Source of the DNA: Acetivibrio alkalicellulosi
GTDB lineage: Bacteria; Bacillota; Clostridia; Acetivibrionales; Acetivibrionaceae
Length of the DNA stretch: 51,988 nt
Assembly (NCBI GenBank): GCA_008125075.1
Contig: VLTH01000001.1
Span: forward strand, 557,871 to 609,858
Reading direction: 5' to 3'
In this document: in pieces, positions 1-8,580 of the stretch
Numbering within the stretch: the first letter of the stretch is position 1
Layout: the number at the start of each line of letters is the position of its first letter
The notes under the pieces: model-generated
What the model was told of the DNA's origin: nothing
What the model saw: only the letters and a program-made list of their open reading frames with translations
Database searches by the model: none
Translations under genes and position numbers: made by a program

Positions 1-1209
1 AAAAATGATGTTATTGTACTTCAAAAACTGCTAATGGCAAATGGATACCTTAAAACACCTGACGGTGGAGACTTTGGAACTTTTGGGCCACTTACAAAAA
101 AGGCAGTTGAAGATTATCAAAGAGATAAAAGATTAGTTGTTGATGGAATAGTAGGCAAAAACACATGGATGGCACTTAACACATGGCCGACCCATCATGT
201 GTTGTGGGACAACAGTACAGCACAGCCAAATAGAGAAACATGGACATATCAATACACTTTGCAAAACATTTATTATTTTAACCAAGCACCACGAGTTGAG
301 TTGACGTCACCGAAAAACTTGACTAAAATAAATGTAATTGATGGGGTTGAAATAACTGCAAGTGGAAATAGCTGTCATCACATTGCGTTATTTATTGATG
401 GAGAGTGGGTAAAGACTGAATATGATAATACAGGTCTTGTAACATTAATCAATTTAGAACATCACTTTAACCCCTTACATATTGGTGAACACTCAATACA
501 AGTAAAGGGAAGGAGTGTACCAAATGGAGATGATGCTACACTTGCAGAATCACAAGTAGTCAAAGTAGAAGTTCCAAAGCATATTAGAGGTACTCCTAAT
601 GAATTTGCTTTAGAAGAAGGTATGGTTTATGACGCATATGGAGAAAATGGAAAAATGTTAACTAGATCTTCAATTGAAAACTGTTATGCATACGCACTTG
701 GTCTATACACTTATCATGATGGTGCTAGGTTTATTGAGTATGGTGGATTAGGAGGAGTTGATCCAGCAAGGATAGCAAAAGTATATCTTAACTCTCTCTA
801 TAGTAAAGGAGTATCAACTTCAGATTTTACGACAAGACAGCATAAAATCAGAAACTTAGGAGGATATGCAGATGACCTTGTAGAGAGGGGGCAAATAGAT
901 ACTTTTGCAAATTCTGTTATTGCAGATGGAATGGCTTTAGGCTGGCATATTAAACTAATTGATAAAGACGATCCTATTCCTTTAGGAGCATACAGGATGA
1001 TGTCTGTTTTAAAGGATAAAAGAGGGTCAGATGGAATACAGGATTATCATTTTTATAGAGAAGATAGCGATGGAAACTGGTCATCAAAAGCTGGAACTAA
1101 AGGGAAAATGCTTAATCATGGAAAAGAACCTGAACATAATCGACCTCGGGAATATCAAAACTATAATACAGGTATAAGATACTATTATATTGTTAAATTA
1201 AAAAATTGA
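1..1209 (+). CDS. Peptidoglycan-binding/Ig-like protein with papain-like C-terminal domain (5' partial)
   Basis: The reading frame is open at base 1, so the N-terminus lies upstream of the window; the first in-frame ATG at 34 falls inside a domain and is not the true start. Order: a PG_binding_1-type domain (codons 1-62, with DGIVGKNTW), a linker, an Ig-like domain (about 95-190, starting NQAPRVELTSP), then a C-terminal domain. The last contains NCYAYALG (Cys at 682-684) and DYHFYREDSDGNW (His at 1048-1050), which together look like a papain-type Cys/His pair. The first 310 bases match 5164-5473 with four differences, then diverge abruptly. The next gene encodes an unrelated multi-pass membrane protein, a possible partner. 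The PG-binding domain is a firm call. The peptidase activity is inferred from motifs, and a toxin role is a hypothesis. Confidence 0.75.
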   Translation, partial: KNDVIVLQKLLMANGYLKTPDGGDFGTFGPLTKKAVEDYQRDKRLVVDGIVGKNTWMALNTWPTHHVLWDNSTAQPNRETWTYQYTLQNIYYFNQAPRVELTSPKNLTKINVIDGVEITASGNSCHHIALFIDGEWVKTEYDNTGLVTLINLEHHFNPLHIGEHSIQVKGRSVPNGDDATLAESQVVKVEVPKHIRGTPNEFALEEGMVYDAYGENGKMLTRSSIENCYAYALGLYTYHDGARFIEYGGLGGVDPARIAKVYLNSLYSKGVSTSDFTTRQHKIRNLGGYADDLVERGQIDTFANSVIADGMALGWHIKLIDKDDPIPLGAYRMMSVLKDKRGSDGIQDYHFYREDSDGNWSSKAGTKGKMLNHGKEPEHNRPREYQNYNTGIRYYYIVKLKN

Positions 1210-1241
1210 TTCTATTTTAAAGATACCTTCAAATTAAAATC

Positions 1242-1282
1242 GTTTAGCTAAAGCTAAACATCAAGACTTCAGGTGGAGACTC
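1242..1282 (+). repeat. Dispersed hairpin repeat, copy 1
   Basis: A 41-base stretch starting with the palindrome gtttagctaaagctaaac and running into ttcaggtggagactc. A closely similar copy is at 18662-18702, after the second TolC-like gene, and a shorter degenerate match (reverse strand) is near 14010-14030. The 3' half forms the left arm of the hairpin at 1267-1296. Confidence 0.6.
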
Positions 1283-1296
1283 AACTCCACCTGAAG
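1267..1296 (+). terminator. Hairpin between effector and membrane-protein genes
   Basis: A perfect 12-bp stem (cttcaggtggag / ctccacctgaag) with a 6-base loop lies 58 bases after the stop codon. No U-run follows, so it may be a transcript 3' end, a processing site or an attenuator rather than a classic terminator. Related hairpins occupy the same position at 3404-3437 and 6465-6499. Confidence 0.55.
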
Positions 1297-1379
1297 ATTA
1301 ATAAGAGGAACTCCACCTTATAGAAGATGGAGTATTAAAATAAGATAAAATAAACCTTTATAATAAGGAGACAAACATT

Positions 1380-2591
1380 ATGGAAGAATATGAATTTAAA
1401 AAGAATAATACGTATTCTATAAGTAATATTGGTAATCCAAATAAAAATAAATATGTAAAAGCTTCGCTTGTTTTATCTATTATTGGTGTTATTTTGATTT
1501 CTATATTTGGATTATTTTTATTTTTAGGTTTAGAACATATATATTGGTCTTTTACTATTAGCATTATTTATATTGATATTATTATAGCTCTATTTTTAGT
1601 TTTAATATTTTTATTTCAAGTTTTAGGACTTATATTTGGGATTAAAGGTTTAAGTTCTGAAAAGAGAAGATTAGCTAAAAAAGGAATATTACTAAGTATT
1701 GTTGCTGTTTTTTTAGAAATTCTAGTTATTTTAATGTTAAAACACTTTATAAATAACTTAGGTTTATTTCATTATACAAGGCTATCAACTCTTTGGATTA
1801 TTTTATCACCTATATTTGGATTATTTTTATTTCAAGTTTTAGGATTTATATTTGGAATTAATAATTTAAGTTCTGAAAAGAAAAAGTTGTCTATAAGAGG
1901 TATATTAGTAAGCACTATATCTCTTGTCACAGGAATTGCAATTGTTTTAATTTTGATGCATTTAAACTACCAAACATCGATAATAGCAAGAACACGATCA
2001 GCAGTTTCATGTGATTATATTAATCTATCAAGGATTGGGATTATTGTATCACCTATATTTTTAATATTTTTATTTCAAGCTTTAAGGTTTATATTTGTGG
2101 TTAATAGTTTAAGTTATGAAAAGAAAAAGCTTTCAAAAAAAGTTATACTAAGTATTACAGCTGTTTTTTTAGGAATTTCAGTTATTTTAATTTTTATAGG
2201 ATTAGAACATAAATTAGAACAAAGAAGAATTTCACAGGATCATTATATTGCTCTTGAAATCGAGCACGCTATAATTGATTATATGATATATAATATTTCG
2301 GATTTAATAGGTTATGAGGAAGAAATAACAGCTGAAATGCTTGATCTTGTAAGCAGAATAGCTGAAAATAGACTAAAAGACATATCAATTGAAACGCTTG
2401 ATGTTGAAAAAATTTTAACTGATTTATCTAATATACGTGATAATAATAAAGGGTATTTAAGCAAAGAAAAACATGTTTTGTTTTATCCAGCATCAAGATT
2501 ATATAATGGATGGAATATATTTATCGACATTGAAAATGTTAGAGTAGAAGTTGAACCTTCACCAGAAGGACATTCTATTGTTGTAAAATAG
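1380..2591 (+). CDS. Multi-pass membrane protein with three DUF4190-like repeats
   Basis: I do not recognise a full-length family. The start is ATG 1380 with aaggag nine bases upstream. After a short polar N-terminus there are about eight hydrophobic segments. A unit recurs three times at roughly residues 75-125, 140-190 and 218-268: a hydrophobic segment ending FQVLGxIFGI, a short loop L-S-S-E-K-K/R-x-L, then a second hydrophobic segment. This resembles the DUF4190 two-helix pattern, and the DNA repeats too. The last ~130 residues are soluble and acidic. The gene follows the papain-like effector and is unrelated to the membrane proteins that follow the zinc-peptidase copies. It could be an effector-specific partner (immunity or export); this is inference. 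Confidence 0.7.
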   Translation: MEEYEFKKNNTYSISNIGNPNKNKYVKASLVLSIIGVILISIFGLFLFLGLEHIYWSFTISIIYIDIIIALFLVLIFLFQVLGLIFGIKGLSSEKRRLAKKGILLSIVAVFLEILVILMLKHFINNLGLFHYTRLSTLWIILSPIFGLFLFQVLGFIFGINNLSSEKKKLSIRGILVSTISLVTGIAIVLILMHLNYQTSIIARTRSAVSCDYINLSRIGIIVSPIFLIFLFQALRFIFVVNSLSYEKKKLSKKVILSITAVFLGISVILIFIGLEHKLEQRRISQDHYIALEIEHAIIDYMIYNISDLIGYEEEITAEMLDLVSRIAENRLKDISIETLDVEKILTDLSNIRDNNKGYLSKEKHVLFYPASRLYNGWNIFIDIENVRVEVEPSPEGHSIVVK

Positions 2592-2599
2592 AATTGTCG

Positions 2600-2782
2600 G
2601 CAACTATAAAATCCCTTGGAGTTTTTGTAGATGATGATGGACAAACATATATGTATTTTGGAGGAAATGGATAATCAAATATTAGGTTCATCAAGTTGGG
2701 AAATGACATGATAAGTACAGCATCAACAATGACTGCCCCAAGATTTTTTGAAGCAGCTTGGGTTCATAAGTGCAATTTAGAC
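2600..2782 (+). pseudogene. GH43 glycosidase remnant
   Basis: Frames broken by stops retain GH43-like peptides: GVFVDDDGQTYMYFGGNG followed by a stop, then after a frame change GNDMISTAS and TAPRFFEAAWVHK. These match the conserved VDDDGxxYxYFGG strand and the PRxFEAxWxHK region of GH43 enzymes. Start, catalytic core and 3' end are missing. It joins directly to a zinc-peptidase remnant at about 2782. A GH43 enzyme would fit the cellulolytic lifestyle, but nothing functional can be made from this piece. Confidence 0.65.
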
Positions 2783-3382
2783 AATGGGAAGGAAATGTTG
2801 AGTATGATGGCTTTGAGTATCGTATTAGGATAAATTTTGACAGCTTTCTGAGGATAAAGTTATGGATATGCTAATGAAAGGCGGTATAGGCACTCGGTTC
2901 CTAGGAACTGAGGTGTATGTAAATAACTATAACATGATATATACAAACATAATAATGATCTTCGTTTGAATCAAAGTATTAAATATGACATAACAGAGAC
3001 GGATAATTGGAATGTTAATTCTTTATCAAGTATTTATTTAGGAGTAAGCGATGCTCCTAATGCTAACGGATTTAGTAATGTAGCAGCCCATGAATTTGGT
3101 CATGCACTTGGATTATTAGATGCACACATACACTTTCCTAGGCAACTAAGTCAGAATGGAAATGTTTTACCTGATTTTGTAGCTATCAATGGAGTTGAAT
3201 TTAATGACATTATGTGGGGTGGAGATAGATCAGATACTTCTTTTGTGACTGATTTAAATAGAAAGATGGCTTTAGATGCTTTTGTTGAAAATAGGCATCA
3301 GGGATATAGGGACGAGTATGTTGGGAGCTTTCTTGAGAGAAACCTAAACATAAATGCAAGGAAAAACAGGCACATACCATAG
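2782..3382 (+). pseudogene. Frameshifted zinc-peptidase C-terminal remnant
   Basis: Starts in the peptide QWEGNVEYDGFEYRIR, which corresponds to WNGKVEYDGFEYVIQ in the 4348-6444 protein, then changes frame at least once. From 2966 it is open for 138 codons: NWNVNSLSSIYLG, AAHEFGHALGLLDAH (zinc motif HExxHxxGxxD, first His about residue 42 of the open part), DIMWGG (Met-turn) and VENRHQGY, ending NRHIP like its paralogue. The 5' modules are absent. The C-terminal half could still be translated but has no signal peptide or ribosome binding site. It is followed by a membrane protein of the 3542/6529 family, as in the second zinc-peptidase copy. Confidence 0.7.
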
Positions 3383-3403
3383 AGACTAAATTATGAAATT
3401 ATT

Positions 3404-3437
3404 AGTATCAGGTGGAGGAAACTCTCTACCTGATACT
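3404..3437 (+). terminator. Hairpin after zinc-peptidase remnant
   Basis: Stem agtatcaggt / acctgatact with an inner ggagg/tctct extension, 22 bases after the stop. It belongs to the same caggtggag hairpin type as 1267-1296 and 6465-6499 and precedes the next membrane protein gene. Confidence 0.5.
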
Positions 3438-3541
3438 GGTTTATAAAGACAAGAATTAGCTTGGACAGTCACCAATAAGTATTATTAGTTACTTTAAAAT
3501 TCTTATTTGAGAATAAGGAATTTAAGAAAGGGCGATAAGTT

Positions 3542-4294
3542 ATGAAGAAGTTGTTGTTTATTAATCTATTAGTGGCTATTTTTTTCGTAATTATTTTAAA
3601 GATATCAGGACCTTGTATTGTCATTGAAAATCTTGGACATTATGATAGTTTTGGTTGGCCGAAAATGTATGGTATTGAGTTTTATTATATTGGAATATCA
3701 TGGCAAGTATTGTTAAATATTATGATAGCATTAATGATTGTTTATTTAATAACTTTGATTAAAATGTTATTTACAATATTTAAACTCAAGAAATTATCTT
3801 TAAAATTTTCGAAAAATCAGCTTATATTAATATTCTTAGGTTTATTTGTAGTAATTTCCTTAGTTACTATAACAGTTTTTGAAAGAGAAGAAGCTGTTAG
3901 TGTTAGGGAATATTACAAATTTCGGCTGGATTACGATTCTATAACTGTTGATGAGTATAATAAAGGGTATGTAATTTTAAAAAAATTTAACGGAGAGACG
4001 ACAAGAATGAAAGCTTCACCAAAGACAATGGAGTTTATAATAAATAGAGCAGTTATTGAGAAACGGAATATACGTATTTATTATAGAAGAAATATACTGC
4101 TTCAAACAGAATATAAGATTTCTGGGGTGGTACTTACTTGGACAGGAGCAGTTTTGCCTGAGCCCCAATATTACATTCCATATTTTAGACGTCGTAAGGA
4201 TTTTGGACTTGGTGGTAATCTATCACACGAAAAAATATATTATAAGTATCGCAAAAAATATCTAGAGAGAATGGAAAGAGAGTTGGACAAATAA
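3542..4294 (+). CDS. Small membrane protein, putative partner of zinc-peptidase effector (copy 1)
   Basis: Unrecognised family with paralogues at 6529-7242, 7537-8057 (frameshifted) and 9790-10017 (fragment). The start is ATG 3542 with an aaaggg-type site. Hydrophobic segments lie at about residues 3-25, 55-78 and 94-112. After E-R-E-E comes a ~130-residue soluble domain containing VDEYNKGYVIL, MKASPKTMEF, YYRRNILLQTEYKISG and YFRRRKDF. Topology suggests a membrane anchor with an exposed C-terminal domain. It sits directly after a zinc-peptidase C-terminus and its 3' end overlaps the opened frame of the next effector (4246 on). A role as immunity protein is inferred from position and co-occurrence only. 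Confidence 0.7.
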   Translation: MKKLLFINLLVAIFFVIILKISGPCIVIENLGHYDSFGWPKMYGIEFYYIGISWQVLLNIMIALMIVYLITLIKMLFTIFKLKKLSLKFSKNQLILIFLGLFVVISLVTITVFEREEAVSVREYYKFRLDYDSITVDEYNKGYVILKKFNGETTRMKASPKTMEFIINRAVIEKRNIRIYYRRNILLQTEYKISGVVLTWTGAVLPEPQYYIPYFRRRKDFGLGGNLSHEKIYYKYRKKYLERMERELDK

Positions 4295-4347
4295 TTTTTT
4301 GTGAGTACATACAAGAAGGTGAAGAAATAGTTTTAATAGATTCTATT

Positions 4348-6444
4348 ATGCCACTTGAAATATATAAAGATTCATTTCACTGGTCAACAAGTGATTCTAA
4401 TGTAGCTACAGTATCTGATGGAGTTATAACTGCAAAAGGGGAGGGAGTAGCAGTCATATCAGCACAGGCACAGCAGATTGATGGAGATGAATTTGTAACT
4501 GCTGCATCAGTGACAAATTCTAGTCACTATGCACTTAGCAATGTTTTAGGTCAAGGCAATACAGTAAGTATAGCATTTGTAATTGACAGTATATATTCTA
4601 ATCAGGTTAGTTTAGATACATTTAGAACAAACATTACAAATACATTAAAAAGCTTAATGGAAAAAACAAATATAAAAGTTGTTTTCATTGACAGTGACAA
4701 AAATACAAAAGTTGGTGAAATAACATATTATAGGACGAATAATGACTTTGCAAAACATACATTGGAACAAAATATAAGTAGTTATTTTAGTAAAATAAAT
4801 CCTGGAGGTAGAACACCTACTCCAAATGAACTTATGGCTTCTGTAAATAGTGGGATGGTAAATGGAAGTAAGGCATTAGAAGAGTATGAGATAGTTGATT
4901 CAAAGAGCCGTGAATATGTATTATTCTATACAAGACATAGGGCACAATTTGTTGACAGCCAATCAATTCTAACTGAATTAGGTAAAACAACAGGATTAGT
5001 AGTAGGTCAGACAATAGCATATTATGATAGTGGAACAATAGCATATAATCAAAGTAATATTAATACATTAGTCAAGTTTTTATTTGAGGGAAGTAATAGA
5101 CTTTTAGCAGTTGAATATACAGGACAAAGACCATGGTCATTAAGGCAGGGTGGAGATAATGTAAAAAATGATGTTATTGTACTTCAAAAACTGTTAATGG
5201 CAAATGGATACCTTAAAACACCTGACGGTGGAGACTTTGGAACTTTTGGGCCACTTACAAAAAAGGCAGTTGAAGATTATCAAAGAGATAAAAGATTAGT
5301 TGTTGATGGAATAGTAGGCAAAAACACATGGATGGCACTTAATACATGGCCGACCCATCATGTGTTGTGGGACAACAGTACAGCACAGCCAAATAGAGAA
5401 ACATGGACATATCGATACACTTTGCAAAACATTTATTATTTTAACCAAGCACCACGAGTTGATTTGACGTCACCTACAAAAGGATCTACAATAAAAGCAG
5501 GTGAAGATTTGGTTATAACAGGAGAGGGAAGACAGTGTCACCACGTTGCTCTATTTATTAATGATGAATGGGTAAAGACTGCTTTTGATAATACAGGTCT
5601 TGTGAGCTTAATAAATATGTATCATAAAATATCTTCTCATGGTTTATATTCAATTCAGCTAAAGGGAAGAAGTGTACCAAATGGAGATGATGCTACAACA
5701 CTTGCAGTATCAGAAATAGTTCAGTCTAGAGTACCAATTAAATTTGCAGATCAAAATGATGACGCAGTTATAAAAGTAAGACAAGTAGGCAATATAATAA
5801 ATTTTGATGTAGATATTGGTTTTAATGATACAGTAGGGATTAATCAAGAAACAGGTAAAACATATGAACAATTGGCAATTGAAGGTATTGAAAAGTGGAA
5901 TGGAAAAGTAGAATATGATGGGTTTGAGTATGTTATACAAATGGTTTTAAGCAAACGCTCTCAAAAGGAAGTAGATAATAGAAAAACAACCTCGAACATA
6001 CGAGAACAAAATAATAATTTTGGTTATTTAGAAGACTATGATATGATATACACCTTTATATCTAATGTAAATTATTTAAGAAGTCGTAGACATGAAGGTA
6101 TCGGAATGGAAAATTGGAACGTAAATTCTGTATCAAGTATTTATTTAGGAACACTTGAAGCCACAGCAGAACAGTTTAAAATTACAGCTGCACATGAATT
6201 TGGACATGCACTTGGATTAATGGATGCATATATACACTTTTTGGATGGTAATAATGTATTCGATGTCAATGCATCTATTGAAGGAGTGTCAGACAGAGAT
6301 ATAATGTGGGGAGGAAATAGAATAGATACTATTTATGTGACAGATTTAAATAGAAAAATGGTATTAGATGCTTTTGTTGAAAACAGGCATCAAGGGTATA
6401 AAGTAAAGAATGGTGTACAATTTAAAAATAGACATATACCATAA
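4348..6444 (+). CDS. VWA/peptidoglycan-binding protein with metzincin-like C-terminal domain, 5'-truncated
   Basis: Order from ATG 4348: BIg2-like domain (residues 1-45, HWSTSDSNVATVSDGVITAKG), VWA-like domain (about 70-250, VSIAFVIDSIYS plus GGRTPTPNE as MIDAS-like segments), PG_binding_1 (about 270-335), Ig-like domain (about 355-450), zinc-peptidase domain (about 470-698) with HEFGHALGLMD at 616-626 and Met-turn DIMWGG. The third zinc ligand would be Asp, as in snapalysin-type M7 enzymes. No ribosome binding site or signal peptide precedes 4348. The frame is open back to 4246 without a start, inside the previous gene's 3' end, so the copy looks N-terminally truncated. That truncation fits an orphan cassette. 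Whether it is translated is unknown. Confidence 0.75.
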   Translation: MPLEIYKDSFHWSTSDSNVATVSDGVITAKGEGVAVISAQAQQIDGDEFVTAASVTNSSHYALSNVLGQGNTVSIAFVIDSIYSNQVSLDTFRTNITNTLKSLMEKTNIKVVFIDSDKNTKVGEITYYRTNNDFAKHTLEQNISSYFSKINPGGRTPTPNELMASVNSGMVNGSKALEEYEIVDSKSREYVLFYTRHRAQFVDSQSILTELGKTTGLVVGQTIAYYDSGTIAYNQSNINTLVKFLFEGSNRLLAVEYTGQRPWSLRQGGDNVKNDVIVLQKLLMANGYLKTPDGGDFGTFGPLTKKAVEDYQRDKRLVVDGIVGKNTWMALNTWPTHHVLWDNSTAQPNRETWTYRYTLQNIYYFNQAPRVDLTSPTKGSTIKAGEDLVITGEGRQCHHVALFINDEWVKTAFDNTGLVSLINMYHKISSHGLYSIQLKGRSVPNGDDATTLAVSEIVQSRVPIKFADQNDDAVIKVRQVGNIINFDVDIGFNDTVGINQETGKTYEQLAIEGIEKWNGKVEYDGFEYVIQMVLSKRSQKEVDNRKTTSNIREQNNNFGYLEDYDMIYTFISNVNYLRSRRHEGIGMENWNVNSVSSIYLGTLEATAEQFKITAAHEFGHALGLMDAYIHFLDGNNVFDVNASIEGVSDRDIMWGGNRIDTIYVTDLNRKMVLDAFVENRHQGYKVKNGVQFKNRHIP

Positions 6445-6464
6445 AAATAACTAAATATTAAATT

Positions 6465-6499
6465 AAACATCAGGTAGAGCAGGATTTTACCTGATGTTT
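6465..6499 (+). terminator. Hairpin between effector and membrane-protein genes
   Basis: Stem aaacatcaggta / tacctgatgttt with an 11-base loop, 20 bases after the effector stop and 29 before the next start. The right arm ends in ttt but lacks a long U-run. Confidence 0.55.
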
Positions 6500-6528
6500 G
6501 ATTTATAAAACTAAAGATGGAGGGAAGT

Positions 6529-7242
6529 ATGAAAAATTTAGCATTTATAAATTTAATATTTGCTGTATTATTTGCGATTATGTTAAGACTTTCGGCTTTT
6601 TGCTTTGTTTCACATTACCTTCGTGGGCCAAGAACTACCGAAATGAAAATGTATGGCATTCAGATTGGTGATTTTTCAGTATCATGGAGAGTAGTGCTGG
6701 TGATTATAATAATATTACTTATAGCTTATTTAGTATGCTTATTTAAGCTGTTAATAACTTCTGTTAAACTAAAGCACTTAGCACTTAGATTATCAAAAAA
6801 TCAAATGATATTAATAATTATAAGTTTAGTTATCGTAATTAGTTCAGTTATTATAGCTGCTTGCGAGAGGGAAGAATATGGAAGTGCTAGGATTAGACCA
6901 GATCCATCACCACATCCTGTAAAACCACTTCCGCCATTTTACAGTTCTATGATAATTGATGAGCATAATGATGGTTATGTAATTTTAACAATTTTAGATG
7001 AAACGATTAGAATGAAAGCATCATCAAAGGCTATAGATGCTGTAAATACAATTCTTGATTCTGAAGAAATTGTAGTAGTTTCGATTTCTTATAGAAAAAA
7101 TATCTTATTTTCACAAGAATATAAAATATCTGGAATTAGAAACTTGGGTATAGATATTGTTTTTTATGTATCACATTTAAAACGCCACGATGATTTTTCA
7201 CTTGTTGATTTAGCAGCTACAAGAACAGAATATAAAGAATAG
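6529..7242 (+). CDS. Small membrane protein, putative partner of zinc-peptidase effector (copy 2)
   Basis: Paralogue of the 3542-4294 protein: same N-terminal layout of three hydrophobic segments (LAFINLIFAVLFAIMLRLSA first), LSKNQMILIIISL, ACEREE, then a soluble domain with IDEHNDGYVIL, MKASSKAID, SYRKNILFSQEYKISGIR and YVSHLKRHDDF. I start at ATG 6529, which has ggaggg just upstream; the in-frame ATG at 6517 overlaps that site. A Pro-rich stretch (about residues 125-140) follows the third hydrophobic segment. It follows the only nearly intact zinc-peptidase effector, and its C-terminal domain is repeated as a fragment at 9790-10017. Confidence 0.7.
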   Translation: MKNLAFINLIFAVLFAIMLRLSAFCFVSHYLRGPRTTEMKMYGIQIGDFSVSWRVVLVIIIILLIAYLVCLFKLLITSVKLKHLALRLSKNQMILIIISLVIVISSVIIAACEREEYGSARIRPDPSPHPVKPLPPFYSSMIIDEHNDGYVILTILDETIRMKASSKAIDAVNTILDSEEIVVVSISYRKNILFSQEYKISGIRNLGIDIVFYVSHLKRHDDFSLVDLAATRTEYKE

Positions 7243-7301
7243 AATAATAAGATGATATAACAACACAAAATCTTAATACTAAAGTGTCTTATTACGCTTA
7301 G

Positions 7302-7487
7302 GCTATAAGACATCTTTTTGAGAATAATAATAATCCATCAATGAACCTATTATATAATGAGGTTTTATTAAAAGATGATGAAGAAATAGGTTTAGTAGAC
7401 CCTATAATACCTATTGAAAGATATAAAGACTCATTCCACTGGTCAACAAGTGATCCTGATGTAGTAACAGTAGAGTTAAACGAATAA
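7302..7487 (+). pseudogene. Effector N-terminal (BIg2) fragment
   Basis: An open stretch after a TAG at 7299 reads EEIGLVDPIIPIERYKDSF and then HWSTSDPDVVTVELNE before a stop. It matches the start of the 4348 protein (EEIVLIDSIMPLEIYKDSF and the following HWSTSD). The stop is followed by about 35 bases (aataattctttgtgaggaca and on) that also occur at 4290-4320, so similar recombination joints were used at both places. All later effector domains are missing. Confidence 0.6.
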
Positions 7488-7536
7488 TTCTTTGTGAGGA
7501 CATACAAGGTGGTATTTGGAGAAAGGATAATAACTT

Positions 7537-8057
7537 ATGAAGAAGTTGTTGTGTATTAATCTAGTAACTGCTATTTTATTCCAGATTATTTTAAAGATAT
7601 CGGGGCCATGTATTGCTATTGGAAATAGTATTAAGGGTAGTTTTGCTTGGCCTAAAATATATGGTATTGAGTTTTCTGATATTGAAATATCATGGCAAGT
7701 ATTATTAATTATTATGATAGCATTAATGACTATATATTTAATAACCATATTTAAAACCATATTTACAATAGTTCAATTTAAAAACTTATCTTTAAAATTC
7801 TCAAAAAGTCAGCTTATATTAATATTTTTAGGTCTATTTATAGTAATTGCATCAATCACTATAACAGCTTTTGAAAGAGAAGAAATATATTACTTCAAAC
7901 AGAGTATAGGATTTCAGGAATTGTACTTACTTATAATGCGCATGTATTGAGTAAGGAACAGGTTTATTATATGTCATATTTTAGACGTGGTATGGATTAT
8001 GGAGTTTGGAATCCATCTCACGGCAAAATATTTAGAAAATTTGCTTTTAGTAAATAA
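7537..8057 (+). pseudogene. Membrane partner protein (copy 3), frameshifted by internal deletion
   Basis: The N-terminal 118 codons (7537 to about 7888) closely parallel the 3542 protein through F-E-R-E-E. The frame then shifts and stops at 7950. The missing C-terminal half continues in another frame from about 7885 to the TAA at 8057 (RRNILLQTEYRISGIVLT, then MSYFRRGMDYG). In the intact paralogue, agaagaa occurs at 3886 and again at 4085, 199 bases apart. A deletion between those two copies gives this join and the frameshift. A good ribosome binding site remains (ggagaaagg). Confidence 0.7.
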
Positions 8058-8580
8058 TAAAATACTATGGCTCTAAAAAATCAAAGACTTTAATCCTTTA
8101 AAATGTGGATTTTTATCAAATATAGGGTCAAAAAGATAGTATATATTTATACTATATGCTGATGTATAACTTACCATATTTGCTAATAAATCTTCTAAGT
8201 CTTTAAAATCAATGTACTTATGTTGATGAAGTATTACAACCAGCTGTAAAAATCAAAAAGCTTTTTTAAATCTTCAAAATCTATTCCCAAAAGTACTTTA
8301 AAAAGTCAGCATAGTTAATAAAATAATTCTGTACTTTTGCATTAAATTATGATACAATAATTGTATAATTTTACTAGATTTTTAACAGATTAAAATTATC
8401 AAATTATAATATATGAGAATTATTATTAGTTAATATAATCTTTAAAATAATTTCTGGTTCAAAATCTTCTTCTATCTTTTTTGCATTTAACTATCGTTAA
8501 TACTTAAACAATTATATTTTTATAAAAACCAGAGTTTTATTTAATAAATTACTTAATTTTTAAGATGGGGAGTTGATAAC
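8058..8580. other. 523-base gap with a possible minus-strand gene remnant
   Basis: Very AT-rich. On the minus strand, about 8073-8252 reads without stop as HKYIDFKDLEDLLANM, then YYLFDPIFDKNPHFKG. Another minus frame just upstream gives IDFEDLKKLFDFYSW. These look like pieces of a decayed gene, but I cannot name it and there is no start codon. The rest shows no gene. The ggggag site at about 8566-8571 belongs to the next gene. Confidence 0.3.
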
